Source of the DNA: Gemmatimonadota bacterium
GTDB taxonomy: Bacteria > Latescibacterota > UBA2968 > UBA8231
DNA length: 64,000 nucleotides
Direction of reading: 5' to 3'
Assembly: GCA_018660835.1 (NCBI GenBank)
Contig: JABJJN010000070.1
Location: 52,489-116,488, forward strand
The notes beneath the pieces are model-generated. The model worked only from the letters and a program-made list of their open reading frames with translations, had not been told where the DNA came from and did no database searches. Shown here in pieces: positions 43,267 through 51,569 of this stretch. The stretch's first letter is position 1. Each line of letters starts with the position of its first letter. The position numbers and the translations under genes were made by a program.

Positions 43267-44055
43267 TCAGTCCTCTGGAGTCACGTAGGCGGCGGTGATC
43301 CCACCATCCACGGTGAAACTCGTGCCCGTAACGAAGGAAGACTCGTCACTGGCCAGATAGAGGGCAGCCTGGGCGATCTCACTTGCTTGCCCAAATCTCC
43401 CCATGGGTATGTGAACCAACCGGCGCTGCCGTTTGGCTTCGGTGTCTAGATACTTCATGAGCAATTCCGTCTGCAGGGGGCCAGGGCACAGGGCATTCAC
43501 ACGAATGTTCTCCTGTGCATGGATCACAGCCAGCTCGCGACTCATGGCTAGAACCCCACCTTTGCTGGCCGTGTAGGCCAACTGCGGTGTCGCTGCTCCA
43601 AGCAATGCGACAAAAGACGCGGTGTTGATGATCGACCCTCCCCCTGCCCGACGCAAAGCAGGGATTCCATATTTACATCCCAGAAAAACGCCCTTCAGAT
43701 TGACCTGCATCGTCAGATCCCATACGGCCTCCTCTGTTGCCTCGGCGCCATCGTCATCAATGTGAGAGATACCAGCATTGTTAAACATCACATGCAGCGC
43801 GCCGAAGGTTGCCTCGGTGTCGGCCACCATGCGGGCACAGTCCCCGTCGCAGGAGACATCGGCGATCAGTGCCAGCGCCTGTCCTCCGCCTGCGGTGATT
43901 TCCTCTTTTGCCGCAGATGCTGCGTCGGCATCGATGTCAACGATAGCGACACGGGCGCCCTCGCTGGCGAAAAGGCGCGCTGTCTCGAGTCCAATGCCAC
44001 TGCCCGCCCCCGTGATCAGAGCCACCTTGTCCAGCAGCCGGTTCCCATTACTCAT
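43267..44055 (-). CDS. SDR-family dehydrogenase
   Basis: A classical short-chain dehydrogenase, 262 residues, with the cofactor motif GAGSGIG near residue 17, an acidic residue after beta-2 (VDID) favouring NAD, NNAG, and catalytic Tyr-Lys in YTASKGG. Similar proteins are called glucose 1-dehydrogenase or 3-oxoacyl-ACP reductase. Here, placed between PuuD-like and HAD genes and overlapping the PuuD-like stop (ATGA), it probably oxidises a pathway intermediate of the same route. Confidence 0.87.
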   Translation of the reverse strand: MSNGNRLLDKVALITGAGSGIGLETARLFASEGARVAIVDIDADAASAAKEEITAGGGQALALIADVSCDGDCARMVADTEATFGALHVMFNNAGISHIDDDGAEATEEAVWDLTMQVNLKGVFLGCKYGIPALRRAGGGSIINTASFVALLGAATPQLAYTASKGGVLAMSRELAVIHAQENIRVNALCPGPLQTELLMKYLDTEAKRQRRLVHIPMGRFGQASEIAQAALYLASDESSFVTGTSFTVDGGITAAYVTPED

Positions 44056-44783
44056 GAATTGCGCCTCCTTGCTTTGCCCCTCATTGCCACGTCGACCAGT
44101 CCTGAAAACAGTGCCTGTTGGCGAGGGTCCTCAGCTGCTGTCAGTTCGGGATGCCACTGTACGCCCAGCATCCACGGATGGCGTTGGGTATGCAACTCGA
44201 GACCCTCAATGGTACCATCTGCGGCTCGCGCGTTGACCTTCAATCCATCGCCGAGCACATCCACTGCCTGGTGATGCCAGGATGCTGACCACAGAGCTTC
44301 AGGGCCCGCAGTGTTCGCCAGCAGGGACGGTGTTTCAATGAGAATGTCATGCATGGCAGGGCGCCGTGGTGGTGTGCGATGCGCAAGACTGAGACCCGCT
44401 TCATCCGGAAGGTGTCCTACAAGTGATCCTCCTAGAGCAACATTGAGAATCTGCACGCCACGGCAGATGCACAGTGTGGGCAGGGCAGCGGTTGCCGCTG
44501 CCCGCAACAAGGCGAATTCCGTTTCATCACGTACGACGTCGGTCATGTACACAGTGGGATGTGACTTCCCGCCGTATTGGGTCGGTTCGATGTCGCCCCC
44601 ACCTGCGAGGATCAGTGCATCCAGATCGTCGAGCCAGATCGTCGGATCCTGGGCCCCAGCCGGTGGCAGCAGGACCACGCTTCCCCCCGCACGACACACG
44701 GCCTGCACATAGTTGGCCGGCAGAGTGAAGGAACCATCCTCGGCGCAGCCATACGTAGTGATGCCGACACGTGCACGCGTCAT
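44052..44783 (-). CDS. Class I glutamine-amidotransferase-like hydrolase (PuuD-like)
   Basis: 243 residues. The nucleophile Cys lies in LCICRGVQILNVALGG, with catalytic His/Glu in GVQWHPE. This is the peptidase C26 family, which includes gamma-glutamyl-GABA hydrolase PuuD. Directly downstream of a PuuA-like glutamine synthetase (16-base gap), it fits removal of a gamma-glutamyl group at the end of a glutamylated-amine pathway. PuuB and PuuC equivalents are missing here, though the SDR could replace one step. Confidence 0.87.
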   Translation of the reverse strand: MTRARVGITTYGCAEDGSFTLPANYVQAVCRAGGSVVLLPPAGAQDPTIWLDDLDALILAGGGDIEPTQYGGKSHPTVYMTDVVRDETEFALLRAAATAALPTLCICRGVQILNVALGGSLVGHLPDEAGLSLAHRTPPRRPAMHDILIETPSLLANTAGPEALWSASWHHQAVDVLGDGLKVNARAADGTIEGLELHTQRHPWMLGVQWHPELTAAEDPRQQALFSGLVDVAMRGKARRRNS

Positions 44784-44799
44784 CTGCTACTCATCGGTG

Positions 44800-46194
44800 T
44801 CAGCCACGCTCGAAATATCGTGCCCGTTCCCAGGTCGTGACGGACTCATCAGATTTTTTCTGTTCTGTACGGAAGAAGTGCAAGTAGTGCTCGACGACGG
44901 CATCACCGAAGGCTTGCCGCAGCATCGATGATTCAGCCAGCTCGTCGATCGCTTCATGCAGCGTTGAGCAAACGCGTGGGAAGTCAGAGGAACCATACAC
45001 ATCGCCACTGAACACGGGGGGTGGCTCTGTCTTGTTCTCCAGACCGTCGAGGCCCGCGGCGATCGTGGCGGCCATGGCCAAGTATGGATTGGCATCCGCA
45101 CCGGGAATCCGACACTCGATCCGCAAACTCGGCCCATCACCAACGATGCGAAATCCGGCTGTGCGATTGTCGCGGCTCCAACCCAGCACAGTGGGTGCCC
45201 AGGACTGGTGGATGAAGCGCTTGTAGCTGTTGGGATATGGCGCGTAGAAAGGCATCAACCCTCGCGCATGCGACATCCACCCCCCGAGAAAATGACGGAA
45301 GACGGGGGATACCTGCAAAGCCATCTCTGGGTCGATCACGTCTACGCCAGTGAATTGGTTCGTCTCCATCTCAGGGTCCCACAGACTCAGATGCAGATGC
45401 ATACCGGAACCTGCCAGATCGGAATGCCATTTGGCCATAAAGGAAACCGCTGCGTCCTGATGCCAGGCAATCTCCTTGCATCCATGTTTATACAGCACAT
45501 GACGATCAGCCATCTCCAACGCCTCGGCATAGCACAGATTGATCTCGTGTTGCCCCGGTCCCCACTCACCCTTGCTGGATTCGACGGGTATGCCACTGGC
45601 ACTCATCTGTCGGCGCACAGCGCCGTGATAGCTCTCTGCCTTGGTCGCCTGCAGGATGTGGTAGTCCTCGATATAACTGCTCGAGGTCTCGAGGTTCTCG
45701 AAATTCTTGGATTTGGCTTCTTCGTAGGAATCCTTGAACAGATAGAATTCCAACTCTGTGCCAACCTTTGCTCCGTAGCCAGCCGATTGCAGCCTCTGCA
45801 GTTGCTGACGCAGGATCGATCGCGGCGCCTCCGGTATGAGCTGATGATCGGCCGTGTGCAGATCACACAGCACGAGGGCTGTCCGATCCAGCCAGGTGAT
45901 CTGCCGCAATGTTGTCAGATCGGGCACACAATGGACATCACCATACCCGGATGACCAATTGGCGAATTCATAACCCGCGACGACGTCCATTTCCATGTCC
46001 ACCGTCAGGAGATAGTCGCACGCGTGCATGCCACTGCCGAGGATCTGATCGAGAAAGAAATCGGCGGTGATTCGTTTCCCCATCAACCGTCCATATAGAT
46101 CGGGAAAGACGGTCAGGATCGTATCGATCTGACCATCTGCGCTCATCTGACGCAGCTCATCGACCTGTAGACAACCACGGGGTCTTTCCGACAT
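44800..46194 (-). CDS. Glutamine synthetase family protein (PuuA-like)
   Basis: 464 residues with the glutamine-synthetase catalytic barrel: GTELEFYLF, GEWGPGQHEINL, MHLHLSLWD, NRTAGFRI and ECRIPGADANPYLA. The order and the AWHQDAAVSFMAKW segment resemble gamma-glutamylputrescine or gamma-glutamylamine synthetases rather than GlnA. There is no adenylylation-type Tyr segment that I can identify. Likely reaction: ATP-dependent gamma-glutamylation of an amine. It is the first gene of a set with PuuD-like, SDR and HAD genes, and divergent from creatininase. Confidence 0.88.
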   Translation of the reverse strand: MSERPRGCLQVDELRQMSADGQIDTILTVFPDLYGRLMGKRITADFFLDQILGSGMHACDYLLTVDMEMDVVAGYEFANWSSGYGDVHCVPDLTTLRQITWLDRTALVLCDLHTADHQLIPEAPRSILRQQLQRLQSAGYGAKVGTELEFYLFKDSYEEAKSKNFENLETSSSYIEDYHILQATKAESYHGAVRRQMSASGIPVESSKGEWGPGQHEINLCYAEALEMADRHVLYKHGCKEIAWHQDAAVSFMAKWHSDLAGSGMHLHLSLWDPEMETNQFTGVDVIDPEMALQVSPVFRHFLGGWMSHARGLMPFYAPYPNSYKRFIHQSWAPTVLGWSRDNRTAGFRIVGDGPSLRIECRIPGADANPYLAMAATIAAGLDGLENKTEPPPVFSGDVYGSSDFPRVCSTLHEAIDELAESSMLRQAFGDAVVEHYLHFFRTEQKKSDESVTTWERARYFERG

Positions 46195-46356
46195 CGACTG
46201 CTCTTTGATTAGAGGAGCGCACAGTGTACATCGGGTGCTCAGCGAGCCGCAAGCTGGCTCTGGGGGCGACCTTGCCCCTTCTTAGTCTCAACGAACGACA
46301 TGCATGCGCACGGGCCGGCCCTGCCCGTTGCTACACATCTGAAGGAGCAGTAGTCG

Positions 46357-47142
46357 ATGACGGTACTATTTGAGGAAATGACGCGTGAGCAAATCAAGGC
46401 GGTCGCCCCAAAGGCCATCGCTGTATTACCCACTTCAGCGACCGAGCAACACGGCCCACACATGGCGGTGGGCACAGATACATTGCTGTGCACGACGGTC
46501 GCCCGTCGCGCCGCCGAGGCCGCCGCTGACGAGGTCCCTGTTGTGATCACCCCGCCTCTGGCCTTCGGCTCGTCACATCACCACTACCCCTTCGGGGGGA
46601 CCCTCTCCCTCACAAGTGCAACCTTTGCGGGCGTCGTGGTCGAGGTCCTTGAGGGTCTGGTCCGCACCGGCTTCCGCCATCTGGTGGTTCTCAATGGTCA
46701 CGGTGGTAATAAGGACCTGGTCGGCATGGCCAGCCAGGATGTAGTCAATCGACTCGATTTCCCAGCAACCGTCGCCTCATGCAACTACTGGGACATCGCT
46801 CGCCCCGCCCTGGTCGCGGCAGACTTGCTTCCTGCGGCACGAATACCTGGCCACGCCGGGCACTTTGAGACATCGGCGATTCTTTCGTTGCGACCGGACT
46901 GGGTCGACGAAGACGCCCGTGCCAAGGTTCGGGACATGGAAGGCGAGGATTCAGGATTAGACGTCAATCTGACGGGCGCCGTCGTACAGACCTATGGCGC
47001 CTGGGGAAAAGGCCCCGGCCACACGGACAATCCGGCAGTGGCAACAGCAGAGCTTGGAGAGAATATGCTGCAGATTATCGTCGCTGAAGTCGCCCGATTC
47101 TATCGTGATTTCGCCAAGGTGCCGGGACCAACCTTGGACTGA
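46357..47142 (+). CDS. Creatininase family protein
   Basis: 261 residues. Metal-binding motifs are seen: ATEQHGPHMAVGTD (Glu, His, Asp) and NGHGGNKD, with GHAGHFETS later. The family includes creatinine amidohydrolase and enzymes of pterin, F420/FAPy and mycofactocin pathways; specificity here is open. It is divergent from the PuuA-like gene across 162 bases, so it could share control of an amine or amide catabolic set. Confidence 0.88.
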   Translation: MTVLFEEMTREQIKAVAPKAIAVLPTSATEQHGPHMAVGTDTLLCTTVARRAAEAAADEVPVVITPPLAFGSSHHHYPFGGTLSLTSATFAGVVVEVLEGLVRTGFRHLVVLNGHGGNKDLVGMASQDVVNRLDFPATVASCNYWDIARPALVAADLLPAARIPGHAGHFETSAILSLRPDWVDEDARAKVRDMEGEDSGLDVNLTGAVVQTYGAWGKGPGHTDNPAVATAELGENMLQIIVAEVARFYRDFAKVPGPTLD

Positions 47143-47204
47143 CGACCACAACGAACTGGCGTGGCTGGAGCCGCGCCGATACGGGTTCTGTCAACGCCAA
47201 TGTG

Positions 47205-48329
47205 CTAGATCCTTGGATCATTGTCATCGGCTGGTAATACGGACCCATCCAGCGTGACTCGGACAGGTTCTCGGTGGAGCCGAATACCAAATGCCATCTG
47301 TACGGCATCCTGAATCTGCTTAGCCAGCGCCGACAGATCTCTTTCGCATCCCGAGTGACTCACCAGTGCCAATGCGTGACGCTCAGATACCCCTGCGCCC
47401 TGCTGCGTCGTGCCACGCACGAATCCCGCGCGCTCGACAAGCCACGCCGCTGGGACTTTGTGCCCCCCGCTGGACTCCGCATTGGGATAGGATGGGATCG
47501 CAGGGACTGCCTCGCCTGCGAAAGCCCGCCAGCAAGCACAGGTCTGTTCGTATTCGTCCTGCGAGAGAATCGGATTGAGGAAGAAGGAACCTGCCGAACG
47601 CGTATTGGCGTCGTCCGGGTCAACGACCATCGCCTTGCTGCGACGCAGATCGAGGACGACATCACGCACGGCCTGTGCCGCTCCTCGACCAGCCAGACGA
47701 TCAAGATCGATGTGAGCCTCCACGATCTGTCGCTCAAGCTCTGGATAGCGAATCTGTGGCCGTGCCGAGGCTTCAAGTCGGTACGTCGCTCTCGTCACGA
47801 TGTAGCGATCTCGATCGCGACTCTTGAAACGACTATCCCGGTAGGTGAACTCACAGGACTGGGCGTCGAAGGTTGTTTGCCTCAGAGACACCCGGTCGAG
47901 CACATCCACCTCTGTCAGGACATTGCTGATCTCTTGACCATAGGCGCCAACGTTCTGGATGGGTGTGGCGCCGACGAAACCAGGGATACCGGAAAGACAC
48001 TCCAGACCGACCAGATCCGCATCGATGGTGGATTGCACGAGAGCGTCCCAATCCTGCCCTGCGGCGGCGTGAACGATGGCTTTGGAGCCACCCACGTCGA
48101 ACTCAACACCAGCCAATTCGACACGTACGACGAGACCATCCAGGCCTTGGTCGTCGAAGAGCGTGTTGCTACCCCCGCCCAACACCTGCACCGGAATAGA
48201 CCGCGTCGCCGCCCACTCAAGGGCCTCACAGATTTCTTCCACCGACGTACAGTGCGCCAGATAACGTGCCGGCCCCCCAATGCCAAGGGTGGTGAAGGGC
48301 GCCAGGGGTACGTGTTCGTCAATATTCAT
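47205..48329 (-). CDS. murB: UDP-N-acetylenolpyruvoylglucosamine reductase
   Basis: An FAD enzyme that reduces UDP-GlcNAc-enolpyruvate to UDP-MurNAc. FAD-binding segments GGGSNTLFDDQ and PGFVGATPIQNVGAYGQE are present, with the catalytic Ser in SAGSFFLNP and the C-terminal HALALV segment. About 374 residues from ATG 48329; a GTG at 48347 adds six. Length is close to type I (E. coli) MurB. It stands alone rather than in a division/cell-wall cluster. Confidence 0.94.
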   Translation of the reverse strand: MNIDEHVPLAPFTTLGIGGPARYLAHCTSVEEICEALEWAATRSIPVQVLGGGSNTLFDDQGLDGLVVRVELAGVEFDVGGSKAIVHAAAGQDWDALVQSTIDADLVGLECLSGIPGFVGATPIQNVGAYGQEISNVLTEVDVLDRVSLRQTTFDAQSCEFTYRDSRFKSRDRDRYIVTRATYRLEASARPQIRYPELERQIVEAHIDLDRLAGRGAAQAVRDVVLDLRRSKAMVVDPDDANTRSAGSFFLNPILSQDEYEQTCACWRAFAGEAVPAIPSYPNAESSGGHKVPAAWLVERAGFVRGTTQQGAGVSERHALALVSHSGCERDLSALAKQIQDAVQMAFGIRLHREPVRVTLDGSVLPADDNDPRI

Positions 48330-48433
48330 AGAAGTTCTATGTCGCACAGTTGCCGGGTAGCAGCCGCCCCGGGTATCTTCGTTACCTTCGTCTCACTGCA
48401 GCCCAAGGTAACGGGCAGAGATCAATTGTGCAT

Positions 48434-48553
48434 ATGAACAACGTCTTTCCCATAGATCTCTCAGGCCGCAACCGGCCCCGCCTGACTGCACTGGAGATGG
48501 ATATCCTCGCCCGCCATCACGTTGGCATTCGTGACCTTGAGATCATGGTCTAG
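48434..48553 (+). CDS. Possible 39-residue protein upstream of glcF
   Basis: A short frame, ATG 48434 to TAG 48553, ends three bases before the glcF start. The peptide MNNVFPIDLSGRN ... DLEIMV has GC-rich third codon positions like its neighbours and a predicted amphipathic helix (LTALEMDILARHHVG). The ribosome site is weak. It may be a leader or coupling peptide for glcF, or chance. Confidence 0.35.
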   Translation: MNNVFPIDLSGRNRPRLTALEMDILARHHVGIRDLEIMV

Positions 48554-48556
48554 CCC

Positions 48557-49894
48557 ATGCGCACGGCAATCCCAGAAGAGCAGCGGCAGCAACCGGGCGT
48601 CACCGATGCGGAAGCGATCCTTCGCACCTGCGTTCATTGCGGATTCTGCAACGCCACTTGCCCTACCTATCTACTCACAGGCAATGAGTTGGAGGGTCCA
48701 CGGGGGCGCATCTATCTGATGAAAAGTGCCCTGGAGAGTCCGCACGAAACCAGCGCCCGAACACTCGAACACATCGACAACTGTCTTGGTTGCCTCTCCT
48801 GTGAAACAACCTGCCCGAGTGGGGTCAACTACGGCCATCTGTTGGAGGATGGGCGGACCCGGCTTGAGCCTTTTCGACGCAGAGCCGTGTGGGACCGATT
48901 GCAGCGAGCACTCCTGGCACGGCTGCTGCCGCAAGCTCGGTTGCTCCGGCCCGCCCTGAAATTGGCTCGTTTGCTGCGCCCTCTGCGCCACATCTTGCCA
49001 GCATCTGCGGCGCGTATGCTGCGCTCCGTACCAACTACATCGACAACGGCACAGCGTGCCACGCCCGGAGTGCACCGTCCAGAGGGGCCGATCAAGGCGC
49101 GAGTTGCCCTGCTGGTCGGGTGTGCCCAGCAAGTGCTGGGGGCAGATATCAATGATGCCACTGTACGTCTGCTCCATCGCATGGGCGTAGAGGTGACCAT
49201 CGCGGCAGATGTAACGTGTTGCGGTGCCCTGACGCACCACATGGGCGAGCGGGTGCAATCTCAAGAATTGATGCAGCAGGCAGTCGATGGTTGGGACCGG
49301 CTTCTGAATGATGGGATTGAAGCGATCGTCCTGACGACGTCTGGCTGTCAGACGGCAGTCGCTGACTATGGCCACATCTTCGCCGGTACGGATCGAGAGG
49401 CCGCTGCACGCCGCGTCTCGGCGGCGACGGTGGATATCTCCCAGTTCGTCATGGATCACGGACTCCCAGCAGTGCAGTCCATGCGGCAGGTCCGCATGGC
49501 CTACCACGACGCGTGTTCAATGCAACATGGCTTGCAATTGACGCAGCCACCACGCGACCTTCTGCAACAGACGGGTGTGCAGCTCGTGGAGATCCCTGAG
49601 GGTCACATTTGCTGTGGCAGCGCCGGCACCTATCACTTGCTGCGTGCCGATTTCGCTGACCAGTTACAGCAGAGGAAAGTGGCGCACATTGAGCAGATCA
49701 AACCTGATGTGGTCGTCACCGGCAATATTGGATGTATGGAGCAGTTGGCAGGTGGCCTGCGGGAGCGACCGATCTTGCATACGGTACAGTGGCTTGACTG
49801 GGCCACGGGTGGGCCGTGCCCTGAAGTATTGCAGCATCTCGACCCGACCACCATGTCAGCGAACGCCCTATCGAGGATGGATTCGACATCGTGA
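48557..49894 (+). CDS. glcF: Glycolate oxidase iron-sulfur subunit
   Basis: 445 residues. Two ferredoxin-type [4Fe-4S] motifs are near the N-terminus: CVHCGFCNATCP and CLGCLSCETTCP. Two CCG domains (cysteine-rich, heterodisulfide-reductase-like) follow, with CCGALTHH and CCGSAGTY. This matches GlcF, which passes electrons from the flavin subunits of glycolate oxidase. glcD and glcE are not in the window. The stop overlaps the GTG of the next gene (GTGA). Confidence 0.92.
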   Translation: MRTAIPEEQRQQPGVTDAEAILRTCVHCGFCNATCPTYLLTGNELEGPRGRIYLMKSALESPHETSARTLEHIDNCLGCLSCETTCPSGVNYGHLLEDGRTRLEPFRRRAVWDRLQRALLARLLPQARLLRPALKLARLLRPLRHILPASAARMLRSVPTTSTTAQRATPGVHRPEGPIKARVALLVGCAQQVLGADINDATVRLLHRMGVEVTIAADVTCCGALTHHMGERVQSQELMQQAVDGWDRLLNDGIEAIVLTTSGCQTAVADYGHIFAGTDREAAARRVSAATVDISQFVMDHGLPAVQSMRQVRMAYHDACSMQHGLQLTQPPRDLLQQTGVQLVEIPEGHICCGSAGTYHLLRADFADQLQQRKVAHIEQIKPDVVVTGNIGCMEQLAGGLRERPILHTVQWLDWATGGPCPEVLQHLDPTTMSANALSRMDSTS

Positions 49895-50880
49895 CCTATC
49901 GCACCCAGATCGCCCGAAGCCAGAACACCCGACGTTCGTGGCAGTTGACACTCCTGGTGCTTCTCGTGCTGCCCTCTCTATGGACGCTTGGACGATGGGT
50001 TCAGCCAGGACTTGGTGTGGACGCGGTGTCAGCGGTCACACCCGGTCATGTCTCAGTCGTTGGCGCCAGAGAGTTGCCTGAGAATGTGGATGCCGCAGCG
50101 GCCGATTCGCTGGTGCGTCGAGCCCTCTACTTCAGCGGCGGAATACACAAGGCATTTGACGCAGATGCCCGGTGGATTCTTGTCCGTGTCGCGCCAGAGG
50201 TCACTTCTTCAAGTCGGCCCGCCTACCTGCAGGTTCTCGAATCGACGCTGCTCGCATTACACGATGCTGCAGACGAAGCGGAGTTGGCCTTACTACTCGG
50301 CACATTAGACGGCGGCGACGACGACTGGAACAAAGCCATTGCCCAACACCTGCGGACCCCGCGACTGGCCTCACTGAATCTGGAGGTGTTGCTCGTTGCC
50401 GAAGAAGAGACGGAGGCAATCGATGTACCGGACAGTGGTTTGGCAGCAGACCTCTATGATCTGCCCATCGCGCTGCTGGAATGTGACGCCGTGATCAGTA
50501 TCGCCCACGCCCAGGTGCCGCTGGCTGCGATGATGAATCTGGATGGGTTGGCACGGGTGACGGATGCCCCCCCGCGGCCGACGCAGGATCCTTCGAATCC
50601 CCACGCTGTGATGGTTGATCAAGCACTGCTGGCTGAGGTCAGCTTCACACTGACCCACCTACAGCTATCCGGATCGCCACAGATGGTTCTGGCCAGCAGG
50701 GATGGCGTCGCCGTCGATCGCGTCGCTGCACAAATCGCCGGTGCCGCGAGCGACAGTATTTCTCTGTCCGCCCTGCACATGGCGCGCAGCCGATTTCTTG
50801 GCCAATCGGATCTTGCAGACATCAAAGTCAGTGGCGTTGAAGTGCCCGGGACCTGGGTGGAAGTCGAGGAAGAGGACTGA
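49891..50880 (+). CDS. Membrane-anchored protein, possibly a divergent DUF362 relative
   Basis: 329 residues, GTG start overlapping the glcF stop. One N-terminal membrane helix (about 18-37, LTLLVLLVLPSLWTLG) suggests an exported, tethered protein. The rest is alpha/beta with segments such as CDAVISIAHAQVPLAAMMNLDGL that recall DUF362 proteins, though I cannot confirm it. There are no iron-sulfur cysteines. The tail is acidic. Coupling to glcF suggests a linked role. Function unknown. Confidence 0.6.
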   Translation: MTYRTQIARSQNTRRSWQLTLLVLLVLPSLWTLGRWVQPGLGVDAVSAVTPGHVSVVGARELPENVDAAAADSLVRRALYFSGGIHKAFDADARWILVRVAPEVTSSSRPAYLQVLESTLLALHDAADEAELALLLGTLDGGDDDWNKAIAQHLRTPRLASLNLEVLLVAEEETEAIDVPDSGLAADLYDLPIALLECDAVISIAHAQVPLAAMMNLDGLARVTDAPPRPTQDPSNPHAVMVDQALLAEVSFTLTHLQLSGSPQMVLASRDGVAVDRVAAQIAGAASDSISLSALHMARSRFLGQSDLADIKVSGVEVPGTWVEVEEED

Positions 50881-50941
50881 AAACGAGGGCGCAGAAGTAG
50901 ACGTTGCCTCGCTGCGGAAGACCTCTCAATCTCCTGCGCTC

Positions 50942-51502
50942 CTAGAGGACCATCTCTACCAAGGCCATGCTCTTGCTGTCTAATTGCTTGAGGTCGGGAA
51001 TCTCGAATCGATTTCCATCAACATCGACCAACAGCAAACGATGCTCTCCGAGCCACTGCGCATTCTCCGCAGCATTCTGCACGACAAATTCCCGTTCACC
51101 GCGGTTCGTCTCGACCTCCCAATACGAGGTACCAAACTCGTTGCGTACTGACTTGATGCTTTCGATCGTCGACGTCAGGTAGCGACGGTCCAACTCCTCG
51201 TCGATAATCTGCCGCATCTGATCATCGACACCCTTCAGATCTGGAAGCATGCAGATTTCCTCATCCTTCGCATCCAAAAGACAGATGTAGTCCTGGGGAT
51301 GGGAGAGAGGGGCAGCTCTGACAATCTTGATCCGCGTATAGGAACGATCCCCTTCCAGGGTGAGCCGCAGCATCCACGCTGGCTCTCTGAAGAGCTTGAT
51401 TGTACTCAGGTCTACATCCTCAGGATGGGTGACCGTGATCGGCGTTACGGCGTGTTTCTTTGGGAATTTGCCATTCCCCTCTGCAGCATCCTGCTCACTC
51501 AT
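50942..51502 (-). CDS. DUF1854 domain protein
   Basis: 186 residues, soluble, with GAGG-containing upstream sequence before ATG 51502. The conserved DUF1854 core is visible: YICLLDAKDEEICMLPDLKGVDD, RRYLTSTIESIKSVRNEFGT, WEVETNRGEREFVVQNAAEN and LLVDVDGNRFEIPD. From memory, DUF1854 proteins are repeatedly encoded beside ABC exporters, some labelled cyanophycin-associated; no cyanophycin genes occur in this window. It is the last gene of the ABC-ABC-DUF1854 unit, 67 bases downstream. Function unknown. Confidence 0.85.
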   Translation of the reverse strand: MSEQDAAEGNGKFPKKHAVTPITVTHPEDVDLSTIKLFREPAWMLRLTLEGDRSYTRIKIVRAAPLSHPQDYICLLDAKDEEICMLPDLKGVDDQMRQIIDEELDRRYLTSTIESIKSVRNEFGTSYWEVETNRGEREFVVQNAAENAQWLGEHRLLLVDVDGNRFEIPDLKQLDSKSMALVEMVL

Positions 51503-51569
51503 GTGTCGTGCCTCTTCTCAGCATGGGTCTTTGGGATAAGCACAGCATTGCTGGTTCCCCGTGCAACGG

